A stretch of 64,000 nt of DNA from Kitasatospora sp. NBC_00240 (GCF_026342405.1 NZ_JAPEMU010000001.1:3658001-3722000); one strand, 5' to 3'. Shown: positions 27,750 through 38,273, counted from the first letter of the stretch. Notes: generated by a model from the sequence alone, not told the origin. A program made the numbers and translations.

Positions 27750-30700
27750 GCGGGTGGGACGGCGGTCTCACCATGCGGACCATGTCCCGGACCACCCACC
27801 GATCGGCGTTCCGGCAGGTCGGAGGCCACGTGGTGATGTACGACACGCCCCGCTCCGGGCTCCGTCCGGCCACCCGAACGGGCCTCCGCGGCGAGGTACG
27901 CGCGGCGGGCCGACAGCGCCCCCAGCGGTCTGGGCAGCGGGTAGACCCGCCGCCCCAGTGCCCGGCGCAGCCGCTGCTCGTCCATCGGCTGCGCGAAGGC
28001 CGTGCCCTGCCCCTGGCGGCAGCCCAGCTCCTGCAGCGCCACCACCTGGCGCGGCAGGTCCACCCCCTCGGCGGCGGTGACCAGGCCGAGGTCCCGGCCG
28101 AGCCGCAGGGCGTGGCCGGCCAGCGCGCGGCTGAGCGCCGAGTCCGCGAGATCCTGGACCAGGGTGCGGTCCAGCTTCAGCGAGTCGAACGGGAGCCGGG
28201 CGAACGCGCCCAGCGAGCCGCCGCCGGCGCCGAAGCCCGCGATCGCGGTGGACACCCCGAGCCGGCGCAGCGCGGTCAGCCGCCGGCCCAGCTCGTCCGC
28301 CGTCTCGTCCGGCCCGGTCCTGGCCACCTCGATGACCAGCTGCGCGGCCGGCAGGCCGGTGTCCCGCAGCGCCGACGCGATGGTCTCGTACATCCCCGGG
28401 GCGCAGAGCCGCTCCGCGGACAGCCGTACCGACACCGGGACGGCCGCCGCCCGGGGACGCTGCGTGGCGGCCCCGCGCAGGGCGGCGGCGGCCACCACCT
28501 CCTGGACCAGCCAGCGGGAGAACCGGGTGGCGCCGTCGCCCTGCTCGGCGCTGCGCAGGAACTCCGCCGGGGTGAGCAGCAGGCCCTGCGCCGAGCGCCA
28601 GCGGGCCTGCGCCTCGACCGCGGCCACCGCGCCGGTCGCGAGGTCCACCACCGGCTGGTGCAGCAGGGTGAAGCCGCCCTCCCGGACGGCGACCCGCAGC
28701 CGCTCCTCCAGCTCGCTGCGGCGTTCCAGGTCGGCCCGCATGCCCGGCGAGTACAGCACCACCCGGCCCTTGCCCTCGGACTTGGCCCGGTACATCGCCA
28801 GGTCGGCGTTGCGCATCAGCTCGTCGGTGGCGGCCTTCGGGTCGGCGGCGGCCTCCCGGGACTGCGCCGCGAAGGCGATGCCGATGCTGGCCGCGACGCC
28901 CAGCTCGGCGCCGCCGATCCAGTAAGGCTCGGAGAGCGCGGAGCGCAGCCGCTCGGCCAGCTCCTGCACCTGGACCCGCCCCAGCCGCCCGCAGACCAGG
29001 GCGGCGAACTCGTCCCCGCCGAAGCGGGCCACGGTGTCGCCGGAGCGCACCACGCTCTGCAGCCGCCGGGCCGCCTGCACCAGGAGCTCGTCGCCGACCT
29101 GGTGGCCGGCGGTGTCGTTGACCGCCTTGAAGCCGTCCAGGTCGAGGAAGAGCACCGCGACGGCGGCGCGGTCCTCCGGCCGTTCCGTGCGCGGCCGGCC
29201 GTCCCCGCGCTCGCCCAGCGCGGCCCGCACCCGTTGGGCGAACAGGGCCCGGTTGGGCAGGTCGGTGAGCGGGTCGTGGAAGGCGTTGTGCTGCAGCTGG
29301 GCCTGGAGTATCACCCGCTCCGTGACGTCCCGGCTGTTCAGGATCAGGCCCTCGCGGTAGCGGTTGACGGTCGACTCCACGTGCAGCCACTCGCCGCTGC
29401 CCGAGCGGATCCGGCACTCGACCCGAGCCGAGGGCTCGGGGGACCCGGGGGTGCGGTGGGCGGTGTGCTGGCACTTCACCAGCAGCCGGCGGACCTCCAG
29501 CAGCACCCGGTCCACGTCGTCGGGGTGGACCAGGTTGAGCAGGTTCCCGCCGACCAGCTCGGCCGGGTCGCGGTTGTAGACCCGCAGAGCCGCCGGGCTG
29601 ACGTAGGAGAGCACGCCGTTCGCCCCGGCGATCATGATGACGTCGCTGGAGCCCTGCACCAGGGAGCGGAAGTGCGCCTCCTTCTGGGCGAGTTCCTGCG
29701 CCAGCGAGAGGTTGTCCAGCAGCATCACCCCCTGGCGCAGGATCAGCGCGAGCCCGACCGTGCAGGCCGCCGAGGCGACCACCCGGTCCAGCGCGTGGCC
29801 GCCGAGGGCGTTGTACAGGATGCCCGCCGTGCAGACCGCCGCCGCGACGTACGGGGTGAGCGCGCTGAAGGTGGTGGAGACCCGGCGCAGCGGGGCGCCG
29901 GCCGCCGACGGGTGCTCGCGGCTCGGCCGGCGCCGGCGCGGCGACCACGGGGCCCAGGCCAGCAGCAGGCTGCCGGCGAACCAGCCGGCGTCCAGGAGTT
30001 CGCCGGAGTGGTAGCTGCTGCGCAGCTCGGGCGAGGTGAACAGGGCGTCGCAGACCACGGTGAGGGCCAGGCCCACCATCGCGGTGTGCACGGCCGCCCG
30101 GTTGCCGTCCCGGCTGCGGAACCGCAGCCCGACCACCAGGCTGACCAGCAGGATGTCCAGCACCGGGTAGGCCAGGCCGAGGGCCAGTCGCAGCGGGTCG
30201 CCGGTCTCCCCCTCGGCGGTGCGTCCGAGTGCCAGGCTCCAGCTGAGCGTGAACAGCGAGCCGGCCACCAGCCAGCCGTCCAGCACCAGGTAGACCCAGC
30301 CGGCGACGGTGCGGGGGCGCTGGGCGAGCACCAGCAGACCGGTGATCGCGAGCGGGGCGAAGAGCAGGAAGGCGTACTCGGCGAGCGAGTCCTCGGGGAG
30401 GGTGGTGCCCAGCACCACCTCGTACCAGCCCCAGGTGCCGTTGCCGAAGGCCACCATGGCCGAGGAGAGGCCGAACAGCAGCCAGGCCTGGCGCAGGTGG
30501 CCGCCGACGGTGCAGCCGTGCACCAGGCAGGAGAGGGTGGCGGCCAGGGCGGCGGCGGCGAGGCCGAAGTCACCCATGAAGAGGGCGAGCCCGGGCGAGC
30601 CCCAGCCGACGGCGGCGCCCAGGGCGTACGCCAGGCAGAGCGCCGCCAGCAGGGCGCCGGGCAGCCGGGGGTGGCGCAGCAGTCCGCGGATCAGGGCCCG

Positions 30701-30874
30701 GGGGGACTCGGCGGACGGGCGTGGACCGGGGATGCGGCCCGCGGCCTGATGCGCGTCCGGGGCGGCGGCGGAGGGGTACGTCGGCCCGGGGGCCGGTTGC
30801 GGGCCCGGGGGAGGACCGTCCTCGGGGGCGTCGGAGCCGGCCGGCCCTGGCAGCACCGCATCGGTGGAGCTCAC
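27746..30874 (-). CDS. Membrane GGDEF/degenerate-EAL c-di-GMP signalling protein with PAS domain
   Basis: A 1042-residue protein. Residues 1-65 are Pro/Gly-rich and disordered; about ten hydrophobic helices follow (to about 400), then a PAS domain (FRSLVQGSSDVIMI onward), a GGDEF domain with intact FGGDEF at about 615, and an EAL-like domain. In the latter, EAL reads EAQ (about 752), the DDFGTG motif reads AGFGAG and EITE reads EVAR, so phosphodiesterase activity is unlikely; it may bind c-di-GMP or tune the GGDEF part. GTG 30874. The position beside ilvB matches that of a known S. coelicolor GGDEF-EAL gene (recalled as SCO5511). Diguanylate cyclase activity is predicted only. Confidence 0.9.
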   Translation of the reverse strand: MSSTDAVLPGPAGSDAPEDGPPPGPQPAPGPTYPSAAAPDAHQAAGRIPGPRPSAESPRALIRGLLRHPRLPGALLAALCLAYALGAAVGWGSPGLALFMGDFGLAAAALAATLSCLVHGCTVGGHLRQAWLLFGLSSAMVAFGNGTWGWYEVVLGTTLPEDSLAEYAFLLFAPLAITGLLVLAQRPRTVAGWVYLVLDGWLVAGSLFTLSWSLALGRTAEGETGDPLRLALGLAYPVLDILLVSLVVGLRFRSRDGNRAAVHTAMVGLALTVVCDALFTSPELRSSYHSGELLDAGWFAGSLLLAWAPWSPRRRRPSREHPSAAGAPLRRVSTTFSALTPYVAAAVCTAGILYNALGGHALDRVVASAACTVGLALILRQGVMLLDNLSLAQELAQKEAHFRSLVQGSSDVIMIAGANGVLSYVSPAALRVYNRDPAELVGGNLLNLVHPDDVDRVLLEVRRLLVKCQHTAHRTPGSPEPSARVECRIRSGSGEWLHVESTVNRYREGLILNSRDVTERVILQAQLQHNAFHDPLTDLPNRALFAQRVRAALGERGDGRPRTERPEDRAAVAVLFLDLDGFKAVNDTAGHQVGDELLVQAARRLQSVVRSGDTVARFGGDEFAALVCGRLGRVQVQELAERLRSALSEPYWIGGAELGVAASIGIAFAAQSREAAADPKAATDELMRNADLAMYRAKSEGKGRVVLYSPGMRADLERRSELEERLRVAVREGGFTLLHQPVVDLATGAVAAVEAQARWRSAQGLLLTPAEFLRSAEQGDGATRFSRWLVQEVVAAAALRGAATQRPRAAAVPVSVRLSAERLCAPGMYETIASALRDTGLPAAQLVIEVARTGPDETADELGRRLTALRRLGVSTAIAGFGAGGGSLGAFARLPFDSLKLDRTLVQDLADSALSRALAGHALRLGRDLGLVTAAEGVDLPRQVVALQELGCRQGQGTAFAQPMDEQRLRRALGRRVYPLPRPLGALSARRAYLAAEARSGGRTEPGAGRVVHHHVASDLPERRSVGGPGHGPHGETAVPPA

Positions 30875-31227
30875 TGGACATCTCCCCCTCCGGCCCGGGG
30901 CCTGGCGGCATCCGGGCGTGGGCCGCGCCGCCGACCGGTGTGGCCATGGACCACCCGCCGCGCACAGTGACCTGGTACCCCGTCAGGGCGGTGGCCCAGG
31001 GTGCCGGCGGCCCTGGGACCGCCGCGCCGCACCGATGTTCCCACCCGGGACACTACACCACTTCCGTCACTCAATGACACGCACACTCCACTTAGAGTAA
31101 TGGTCAAAGCGTGGGGAAACAGGCCTACTCCGGGCGGATCCACCCCGTTCGGCGGCGGCGCCCGCCCGGGGGCTCACGCGGCGCGCACGGGAGCACGACG
31201 GCGGCCGCCCGGCGCTCCCGGCGGCCG
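30875..31227 (-). promoter_or_regulatory. Intergenic region upstream of the GGDEF gene
   Basis: About 350 bases without a gene. An A+T-richer island at 31050-31115 includes TTGACC (minus strand, about 31112-31107) and an inverted repeat GTCAC-TCAA-TGAC (31066-31078), and probably holds the promoter. Bases 31200-31225 next to the LuxR stop form a GC hairpin (GGCCGCC...GGCGGCC) that may terminate that gene. Confidence 0.4.
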
Positions 31228-34200
31228 TCAGCGCGCCGCCGGCGTCAGCGTGTCGGGGAAGAGCCGCAGCCGGTGGGCCATCGCCGCGGCCTCGCCCCGC
31301 CCGGTCACGGCCAGCTTCGCCAGGATGTTGGACACGTGCACGCTCGCGGTCTTGGGGGAGATGAACAGCTCCTCGGCGATCTGCCGGTTGGTCCGGCCGA
31401 GCGCGAGCAGTCGGAGCACGTCCCGCTCACGGGGGGTGAGGCCGAGCGCCTCGGCGGTGGCCGGCCGCGGCGCTATGTCGGGCGTGTCCGACCCGGCCGG
31501 GGCGGCGCCGCCGGCGGCCGCCGGGTGCGCCGGGCCGTCGATCGCGGCCCGGTCGAGGCCGGCCCGGTCCGCCAGGTGACGGATCTCGCCGAGCAGGAAC
31601 TGGTCCCCCCGCCGGCCGGCCAGCTCGGCGGCCTCCCGGAGCAGTCCGGCGGCCGCGTCCCGGTGCCCGGCGGCGGCCTCGGCCCCGGCCGCCCGGAGCA
31701 GGGCCAGCGCCAGCGGGTAGGGCAGGCCGGTCAGCCGCAGCGGACCGAGCGCGGCCGCCCAGTGCCCGGGCGTGTCGCAGCCCTGCGCACGGGCGAGCTC
31801 GGCGTCCAGCAGCCGGGCCCAGCCGAGGTGCAGCGGCACCTTGGGGGTCAGTCCGGCGGCGGCCGCGGCGATCCTGGCCAGCACCGCCGGGCGATCCTGG
31901 TCCGCCGCCGGCAGGCCGCGCGAGTCGGCCTCGGCGCCGGCCGCCAGGGCCAGCAGCGGGAGCAGCAGCGCCTCTCCCCCGGCCGGGAGTTCACCGTCCA
32001 GCACCGCGAGCAGCTCGGCCCTGGCGGTCAGCGGCTGCCCGGTGCGGGTGGCGACCTCGACCGCCAGGACGGCGATCGGCAGGGTGTGCTGGAGCTGGCC
32101 GATCCGGTGCGAGGCGCGGGCCTGGGCGAGCAGCCCGGCGGCGGCCCGGACGTCCCCGCGCATCAGCGCGAGATCGGCGCGCAGCCGGTCCAGGAACTCG
32201 GCGTGGGTGCCGGTCGGGCGGCCGGTCTCCGAGGCCTCCAGCAGTTCGGCGGCCTCCTGCGGGCGCCCGGTGGCGATCAGCGCCTCGGCCAGGTTGCCGG
32301 TGAGGATGGCGCCGGTGTTGCGCAGCAGCCCGGTGCCGCCCGCGGCCTCCAGGCCCTCGCGGGCGTACTCCGCCGCCTCGTGCGAGCGGCCCTGCGAGTG
32401 CAGCAGGCTGGCCAGGTTGTTGAGCCCGCGCAGCAGCAGGTCCGGGGAGGCGCCGGCCGTCCTGGTGGCGGCCACCGCCTCGGTCAGCAGCGCGACGGCC
32501 GCCTCCGGGTCCTTGCCGAGCTCGCTGCGCATGGTGCCCAGTGTCATCAGGGCGTGCTGCTCGACGTCGGAGGCGCCGACCTGCCGGGCGATCTCCACCG
32601 CCCGCTCGGCCAGCTCGATGTGCTCCTGGGTGGGGTTGCTCAGCATCCCGGCGGCCGCGTCCAGGGCCAGGACCTCGGCCTGCACCGCGGACGGCGGCAG
32701 GCCCTCGACCAGCCGGCGGGCGTACCCGAGCTCCTCGTCGTGGCCGGGCCGGTTGAGGTGGCCGAGCATCCGGGAGCGGTACATCCGGAACCAGGCGGCG
32801 CGGGCCGGTCCGGCGTTCTCGTCCACCAGCTTCAGCGCCCGCTTGGCCAGGCTGAGGCCGCGGTCGCGGTCCCCGCTGCGGCGGGCGGCGACCACCGCCT
32901 CGGCCAGCACGTCGACGAGCTGGAGCTGCTCGCAGGTGTCGTCGTGGGTGCCCGGGGCGCAGCCGCATGGGGGGTAGGTCTCGGCCCAGTCGTAGGGGCG
33001 CAGGGTGTTCTGCAGCACCTCGGCGGAGACCTGGTCCCAGAGTTCCAGGGCCCTTTCCAGCATGCGCAGTTGCTCGGCGAAGGCGTTGCGGCGGCGGGCC
33101 GCCCGGGCGGCGTCCAGGGCGCTCGGCAGCGCCCGGGCGCTGTCGTGCGCGTGGTACCAGTAGTTGGCCAGCCGGGCCGGCCGGACGTCGGGGCCGACCA
33201 GCGCGGGCTGTTCCTCCACCGCGGTGGCGTAGCGGCGGTTGATCCGGTGGCGCTCGCCGGGCAGCAGGTCGTCGGAGACCGCCTCTCGGACCAGGGCGTG
33301 GCGGAACCGGTAGCCGTCACCGTCGGTGTCCGGGCGCAGGATGTTGGCGCCGACGGCGGTGCGCAGGGCCTCGATCAGCGCCTCCTCACCGTCGTCCAGC
33401 ACGGCGGCGAGCAGCGCGTGCTCGACGTAGGAGCCGCCCTCGGCGGCGATCCTGACGACCCGTTGGGTGTCCTCCGGCAGTGCCTCGACCCGGACCAGCA
33501 GGATGTCGCGCAGGGAGTCGGTGAGCCCGGCCGAGCAGCCGCTCTGGAACGAGGTGGCGAGCTCCTCGACGAAGAAGGGGTTGCCCTCGGAGCGGCGGTG
33601 GATCCGGTCGACCAGCTCCCGGTCGGGGGCGGCGGTGCCGAGGATGCCGGCCAACTGCTCGGCCACCTCGCCGCGGACGAAGCGCTCCAGCTCCAGGCGC
33701 TGGACGGTGCGCAGCCGCTCCAGCTCGACCAGGAAGGGCCGCAGCGGGTGGCGGCGGTGCAGGTCGTCGGTGCGGTAGGTGGCGACGATCAGGACCCGGG
33801 TGCGGTGCAGGGTGCGCAGCAGGTAGGCGAGCAGCTCCCGGGTCGAGCGGTCGGACCAGTGCAGGTCCTCCACGGCGAGGACCAGGGTGCGGTCCGCGCT
33901 GAGCCGCTCGAAGAGGCGCGCCGTGTGCTCGAAGAGGTGGGCCCGGCCGTGCTCGTCGTTGGGTCCGCCGTCGGGCTCGCCGAAGTCGGGGAACAGCCGG
34001 GCGAGATGGCCCTCCATCCCGGCGGCGGCGGCCTCCAGCTCGGGGCCCAGCGAGCGGTGCAGCCGGCGCAGCGCGGTGGCCAGCGGCGCGTACGGCAGGC
34101 CCTCGGCGCCGATCTCGGGGCAGCTGCCGAGGGTGGTGACCACGGTGCCGGGCCGGCCCGGGCCGCCGTCGCAGGCCTGGTCGAGGAACTCCTCCAGCAG

Positions 34201-34353
34201 CCGGGTCTTGCCGACGCCGGCCTCGCCGCCGATCAGCACGGCCTGCGGGCGGCCCTCGCCGGCCCGGCGCAGCGCGTCCATGAGAGTGGTGATCTCGGGG
34301 TCACGGCCGACGAAGACGGGACTCACCGATATCTGCTGCATGGGCCAGAGCAT
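31228..34353 (-). CDS. LAL-type LuxR-family regulator with AAA/NTPase domain
   Basis: About 1041 residues, typical of the large ATP-binding LuxR (LAL/MalT-like STAND) regulators. Near the N-terminus is FVGRDPEI followed by Walker A GGEAGVGKTRLLEEF (about 35-48); Walker B is LVLAVEDLHWSD. A long helical TPR-like middle follows. The C-terminal HTH is LTPRERDVLRLLALGRTNRQ with IAEELFISPKTASVHVSNIL. ATG 34353 is preferred over 34341 and over the upstream frame start, because the latter would run into the adjacent small gene. Single gene. The ligand and targets are unknown; such proteins often activate pathway-specific genes. Confidence 0.88.
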   Translation of the reverse strand: MLWPMQQISVSPVFVGRDPEITTLMDALRRAGEGRPQAVLIGGEAGVGKTRLLEEFLDQACDGGPGRPGTVVTTLGSCPEIGAEGLPYAPLATALRRLHRSLGPELEAAAAGMEGHLARLFPDFGEPDGGPNDEHGRAHLFEHTARLFERLSADRTLVLAVEDLHWSDRSTRELLAYLLRTLHRTRVLIVATYRTDDLHRRHPLRPFLVELERLRTVQRLELERFVRGEVAEQLAGILGTAAPDRELVDRIHRRSEGNPFFVEELATSFQSGCSAGLTDSLRDILLVRVEALPEDTQRVVRIAAEGGSYVEHALLAAVLDDGEEALIEALRTAVGANILRPDTDGDGYRFRHALVREAVSDDLLPGERHRINRRYATAVEEQPALVGPDVRPARLANYWYHAHDSARALPSALDAARAARRRNAFAEQLRMLERALELWDQVSAEVLQNTLRPYDWAETYPPCGCAPGTHDDTCEQLQLVDVLAEAVVAARRSGDRDRGLSLAKRALKLVDENAGPARAAWFRMYRSRMLGHLNRPGHDEELGYARRLVEGLPPSAVQAEVLALDAAAGMLSNPTQEHIELAERAVEIARQVGASDVEQHALMTLGTMRSELGKDPEAAVALLTEAVAATRTAGASPDLLLRGLNNLASLLHSQGRSHEAAEYAREGLEAAGGTGLLRNTGAILTGNLAEALIATGRPQEAAELLEASETGRPTGTHAEFLDRLRADLALMRGDVRAAAGLLAQARASHRIGQLQHTLPIAVLAVEVATRTGQPLTARAELLAVLDGELPAGGEALLLPLLALAAGAEADSRGLPAADQDRPAVLARIAAAAAGLTPKVPLHLGWARLLDAELARAQGCDTPGHWAAALGPLRLTGLPYPLALALLRAAGAEAAAGHRDAAAGLLREAAELAGRRGDQFLLGEIRHLADRAGLDRAAIDGPAHPAAAGGAAPAGSDTPDIAPRPATAEALGLTPRERDVLRLLALGRTNRQIAEELFISPKTASVHVSNILAKLAVTGRGEAAAMAHRLRLFPDTLTPAAR

Positions 34354-34484
34354 GCCACAGGGCCCGGCGGCGGGCCGAGTAGTTATTGCGGCCGGTCCGG
34401 CGGTCGCCGGACGGCCCGAGGGGGAGGCGCCGGTGGCGTCCTCCCCCTCGTCCTGCGCGGTGGCACCCGGTGTGTGCCGGTCCG

Positions 34485-34703
34485 TCAGCATCCTTCGGCG
34501 CGGGCCGTGCGGGCCGGACGGACCGCCCGCGGCTCGGCCTGCGGCCGGGCGGCGGCGGTGCGGCGTACCGCGCCGGCGACGCGGCCGAGCAGGCCCTCGG
34601 GCCGGCCGGCCCCGCCCGCCCGGGCGGCCCGGACCAGGCGCTCGCGCTCGGCGTTGGCCTGGAGTTCCCGGGTCCGCTGCTGGATGAGCTCGTACTCGAT
34701 CAT
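34485..34703 (-). CDS. Small basic protein, 72 residues, unknown function
   Basis: Begins MIEYELIQQRTRELQANAER and continues with an Arg/Ala-rich helix to RAEGC. No membrane segment. A good ribosome-binding site (GAGGGGA) precedes ATG 34703. Short proteins starting with (Y/I)EYEL and rich in basic residues recur in streptomycetes with unknown function (recalled). It lies upstream of the LuxR gene on the same strand with 131 bases between, and downstream of a terminator for gatB. Confidence 0.65.
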   Translation of the reverse strand: MIEYELIQQRTRELQANAERERLVRAARAGGAGRPEGLLGRVAGAVRRTAAARPQAEPRAVRPARTARAEGC

Positions 34704-34835
34704 GGTGTTCCCCTCGGTTGCGGACGCTTCTTCGTCCTGGGAAGAGCCTCCTCCCCCAGAGGGGTGCACCACATCGGCAGCCTGCCGCATCTTCCGGCCC
34801 CGCGGTGCCTTAGTCGCGAGGGCCCGGACACGCCG

Positions 34836-34878
34836 GGAGCCCGTACGCGCCCCGGGGAACGGGGTACGTACGGGCTCC
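34836..34878 (-). terminator. Terminator of the gatCAB operon
   Basis: GGAGCCCGTACG at 34836-34847 pairs perfectly with CGTACGGGCTCC at 34867-34878, with further pairing of GCCCC/GGGG inside. About 70 bases past the gatB stop. Confidence 0.75.
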
Positions 34879-34948
34879 AGGGCCTTACCCGGGCCCGTCC
34901 TCGGGCCCCGCCGTGGCGGCGCGGCCTAAGGGGGCCTTAGGAAGGTGC

Positions 34949-36460
34949 CTACGGCGCTTCCACGCCGAGGCGCTCCAGGATGAGGTCCTTCACCCGGGCC
35001 GCGTCGGCCTGGCCGCGGGTGGCCTTCATGACCGCGCCGACCAGTGCACCGACCGCGGCGACCTTGCCGTCACGGATCTTGTCGGCGACGGCGGCGTTGT
35101 CGGCGATGGCCTGGTCGACCGCCGCGCCGAGCGCGGAGTCGTCCGAGACGACGGCCAGGCCGCGCTTGGCGACGACCTCGTCCGGCTCGCCCTCGCCGGC
35201 CAGCACGGCCTCGATGACCTGGCGGGCCAGCTTGTCGTTGAGCTTGCCCTCGGCGACCAGCGCGGTGACCCGGGCGACCTGCGCCGGGGTGATCGGCTGC
35301 TCGGCGAGGTCGGTGCCGGTCTCGTTGGCGCGGCGGGCCAGCTCGCCCATCCACCACTTGCGGGCCTGGTCGGCGGGGGCGCCGGCGGCGATGGTCTCCA
35401 GGATCGGCTGGACGGCGCCGGCGTTCAGCACCGACTGCATGTCCTTGTCCGACAGGCCCCACTCGCCCTGCAGGCGGGCACGGCGTACCCGGGGCAGCTC
35501 GGGCAGCCCGGCGCGCAGCTCCTCGACCCAGTCGCGGGCCGGGGCGATCGGGACGAGGTCCGGCTCGGGGAAGTACCGGTAGTCCTCGGCGTTGTCCTTG
35601 ATCCGGCCGGCCGTGGTGGAGCCGTCCTCCTCGTGGAAGTGCCGGGTCTCCTGGACGATGGTGCCGCCGTCGGTGAGGACGGTGGCGTGCCGCATGATCT
35701 CGAAGCGGGCGGCCCGCTCGACGCTGCGCAGCGAGTTGACGTTCTTGGTCTCCGAGCGGGTGCCGAACTTCTCCCGGCCGTGCGGACGCAGCGACAGGTT
35801 CACGTCGCAGCGCATCTGGCCCTTGTCCATCCGGGCCTCGGACACGCCCAGCGCCTTGATCAGCTCGCGCAGCTCGGCGACGTACGCCTTGGCGACCTCG
35901 GGGGCCCGGACGCCGGCGCCCTCGATCGGCTTGGTGACGATCTCGATCAGCGGGATGCCGGCCCGGTTGTAGTCGAGCAGCGAGTGCGAGGCGCCGTGGA
36001 TGCGGCCGGTCGCGCCACCGATGTGCGAGGACTTGCCGGTGTCCTCCTCCATGTGGGCGCGCTCGATCTCGACCCGGAAGATCTCGCCGTCCTCCAGCTG
36101 CACGTCGAGGTAGCCGTTGAAGGCGATCGGCTCGTCGTACTGCGAGGTCTGGAAGTTCTTCGGCATGTCCGGGTAGAAGTAGTTCTTCCGGGCGAACCGG
36201 CACCACTCGGCGATCTCGCAGTTCAGCGCCAGACCGATCTTGACGGCCGACTCCACGCCGACCGCGTTGACCACCGGCAGCGAGCCGGGCAGGCCGAGGC
36301 AGGTCGGGCAGACCTGGCTGTTCGGCTCGGCGCCCAGCTCGGTCGAGCACCCGCAGAACATCTTCGTCTTGGTACCCAGCTCGACGTGGACCTCAAGGCC
36401 CATCACCGGGTCGTAGGAGGCGAGTGCGTCGTCGTAGGAGACCAGGTTACTGACGCTCAC
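34949..36460 (-). CDS. gatB: Aspartyl/glutamyl-tRNA amidotransferase subunit B
   Basis: A 503-residue subunit of GatCAB, which converts Glu-tRNA(Gln) to Gln-tRNA(Gln). Features: [29 protein letters not shown] (Cys pairs as in a zinc site), [30 protein letters not shown], and a C-terminal YqeY-like tRNA-binding helical domain. GTG 36460. It follows a small membrane-protein gene in the gat operon. Normal length. Confidence 0.97.
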   Translation of the reverse strand: MSVSNLVSYDDALASYDPVMGLEVHVELGTKTKMFCGCSTELGAEPNSQVCPTCLGLPGSLPVVNAVGVESAVKIGLALNCEIAEWCRFARKNYFYPDMPKNFQTSQYDEPIAFNGYLDVQLEDGEIFRVEIERAHMEEDTGKSSHIGGATGRIHGASHSLLDYNRAGIPLIEIVTKPIEGAGVRAPEVAKAYVAELRELIKALGVSEARMDKGQMRCDVNLSLRPHGREKFGTRSETKNVNSLRSVERAARFEIMRHATVLTDGGTIVQETRHFHEEDGSTTAGRIKDNAEDYRYFPEPDLVPIAPARDWVEELRAGLPELPRVRRARLQGEWGLSDKDMQSVLNAGAVQPILETIAAGAPADQARKWWMGELARRANETGTDLAEQPITPAQVARVTALVAEGKLNDKLARQVIEAVLAGEGEPDEVVAKRGLAVVSDDSALGAAVDQAIADNAAVADKIRDGKVAAVGALVGAVMKATRGQADAARVKDLILERLGVEAP

Positions 36461-36538
36461 AGCGTCCCCTTCACTAAAAATGTCTTCGGAGGTACGGGCC
36501 CGGCCCCCGGTGTTCGGGAGCCGGACCCGGGCGGGCTG

Positions 36539-36778
36539 TCAGCCCAGCAGTACGTCGTCGTCGCCGAGCTGCTTGAGCTCACGGATCAGCAGCGCGGCGC
36601 CGGTGACCAGGGCCAGCGCGCCGACCACGGCGTTGATCAGCTTCAGGTTGTCGCGCTCGTCCTGGGCCTTCCGGACGTCCTTCGCGATCGAGATCGCGCC
36701 GAACGCCGTCGTCCCGAGGGAGAGCCAGAGACCGGGCTTCGAGTGCTTGAACCCCTTGGCCTTCGCGATGCTGCTCAC
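36539..36778 (-). CDS. Small membrane protein encoded between gatA and gatB
   Basis: A 79-residue protein, [20 protein letters not shown] then [19 protein letters not shown] and one hydrophobic helix [16 protein letters not shown] near the C-terminus, with a weaker one ([12 protein letters not shown]) near the start. GTG 36778 overlaps the gatA stop in a GTGA four-base overlap, so translation is coupled to gatA. A hypothetical gene in this same slot is recalled from S. coelicolor (SCO5500). Function unknown; not a known GatCAB subunit. Confidence 0.8.
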   Translation of the reverse strand: MSSIAKAKGFKHSKPGLWLSLGTTAFGAISIAKDVRKAQDERDNLKLINAVVGALALVTGAALLIRELKQLGDDDVLLG

Positions 36779-38268
36779 AGTGCCGGTGCCTCCTCCAGCA
36801 GGGTGTGCCCCCACTTGTCGTTGAGTGCGGCCTCGACGGCGCCGCCCACGCGGTACAGGCGGTCGTCCGCCATCGCGGGTGCGATGATCTGCAGGCCGAC
36901 CGGGAGATTGTCCTCCGGCGCGAGCCCGCAGGGCAGCGACATGGCCGCGTTGCCCGCCAGGTTGGACGGAATCGTGCACAGGTCGGCCAGGTACATCGCC
37001 AGCGGGTCGTCGGCGCGCTCGCCGATCGGGAAGGCCGTGGTCGGGGTGGTCGGGGAGACCAGCACGTCCACGCCGGCGAAGGCCGCGTCGAAGTCCCGCG
37101 AGATGAGCGTGCGGACCTTCTGGGCCGAGCCGTAGTAGGCGTCGTAGTAGCCCGAGGAGAGCGCGTACGTGCCCAGGATGATGCGGCGCTTCACCTCGGG
37201 GCCGAAGCCGGCCTCGCGGGTGAGGGCGGTGACGTCCTCGGCCGAGCGGGTGCCGTCGTCGCCGACCCGCAGGCCGTAGCGCATCGCGTCGAAGCGGGCC
37301 AGGTTGGAGGAGGCCTCGCTCGGCGCGATCAGGTAGTACGCCGGCATCGCCAGGGTGAAGGACGGGCAGGAGACCTCGACGACCTCGGCGCCCAGCTCGC
37401 GCAGCAGCTCCACCGACTCGTTGAAGCGCTGCATCACGCCGGCCTGGTAGCCCTCGCCGGCGAACTCCTTGACCACGCCGATCCGCATGCCGCGCACGTC
37501 GCGCCGCTTCGCGGCCTCGACCACGGCCGGCACCGGCGCGTTGATCGAGGTGGAGTCCAGCGGGTCGTACCCGGCGATGGCCTCGTGCAGCAGCGCGGTG
37601 TCGAGCACCGTGCGGGCGCACGGGCCGCCCTGGTCCAGCGAGGAGGAGAAGGCGATCAGGCCGTAGCGGGAGACCGAGCCGTAGGTCGGCTTGACGCCGA
37701 CGGTGCCGGTGACGGCGCCGGGCTGGCGGATCGAGCCGCCGGTGTCGGTGCCGATCGCGAGCGGCGCCTCGAAGGCGGCCAGGGCCGCGGCCGAGCCGCC
37801 GCCGGAGCCGCCGGGGATGCGGGAGAGGTCCCACGGGTTGCCGGTCGGGCCGTACGCGCTGTTCTCGGTGGAGGACCCCATGGCGAACTCGTCCATGTTG
37901 GTCTTGCCGAGGATGACGATGCCGGCGTCCTTCAGACGGCCGGTCAGCGTCGCGTCGTACGGCGGCACCCAGCCTTCGAGGATCTTGGAACCGGCTGTGG
38001 TCGGGACGCCCTTGGTGGTGAAGACGTCCTTGAGCGCGAGCGGGACGCCGGCCAGCGGGCCGAGCTCCTCGCCCTTGGCGCGCTTCGCGTCGACCGCGCG
38101 GGCCGCGCTCAGCGCACCCTCGGTGTCGACGTGCAGGAAGGCGTTGACCTTCTTGTCGACGGCGTCGATGCGGTCCAGGTGCGCCTGGGCCACCTCGACG
38201 GCGCTGACGTCGCCCTGGGCGATCGCGGCGGCGGTCTCGGCGGCGGTGTGACGAATGAGGTCGGTCAT
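36775..38268 (-). CDS. gatA: Aspartyl/glutamyl-tRNA amidotransferase subunit A
   Basis: A 497-residue amidase-signature enzyme supplying ammonia from glutamine to the GatCAB complex. The catalytic Lys lies in [10 protein letters not shown], the cis-Ser in [11 protein letters not shown] and the nucleophile Ser in [12 protein letters not shown]. The rest follows the family, e.g. [20 protein letters not shown] and [18 protein letters not shown] 38268. Five bases after gatC; stop overlaps the start of the next small gene by four bases. Confidence 0.97.
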   Translation of the reverse strand: MTDLIRHTAAETAAAIAQGDVSAVEVAQAHLDRIDAVDKKVNAFLHVDTEGALSAARAVDAKRAKGEELGPLAGVPLALKDVFTTKGVPTTAGSKILEGWVPPYDATLTGRLKDAGIVILGKTNMDEFAMGSSTENSAYGPTGNPWDLSRIPGGSGGGSAAALAAFEAPLAIGTDTGGSIRQPGAVTGTVGVKPTYGSVSRYGLIAFSSSLDQGGPCARTVLDTALLHEAIAGYDPLDSTSINAPVPAVVEAAKRRDVRGMRIGVVKEFAGEGYQAGVMQRFNESVELLRELGAEVVEVSCPSFTLAMPAYYLIAPSEASSNLARFDAMRYGLRVGDDGTRSAEDVTALTREAGFGPEVKRRIILGTYALSSGYYDAYYGSAQKVRTLISRDFDAAFAGVDVLVSPTTPTTAFPIGERADDPLAMYLADLCTIPSNLAGNAAMSLPCGLAPEDNLPVGLQIIAPAMADDRLYRVGGAVEAALNDKWGHTLLEEAPAL

Positions 38269-38273
38269 GGGTG

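Noticed and set aside
27248..30970. A 1240-codon plus-strand frame across the ilvB leader and GGDEF gene
   Set aside because: Crosses terminators and a known leader; composition is that of an antisense shadow.
31066..31078. GTCAC-TCAA-TGAC inverted repeat as BldD site for the c-di-GMP gene
   Set aside because: Half-sites are in the opposite orientation to the BldD consensus (TGAC...GTCA), so the match fails.
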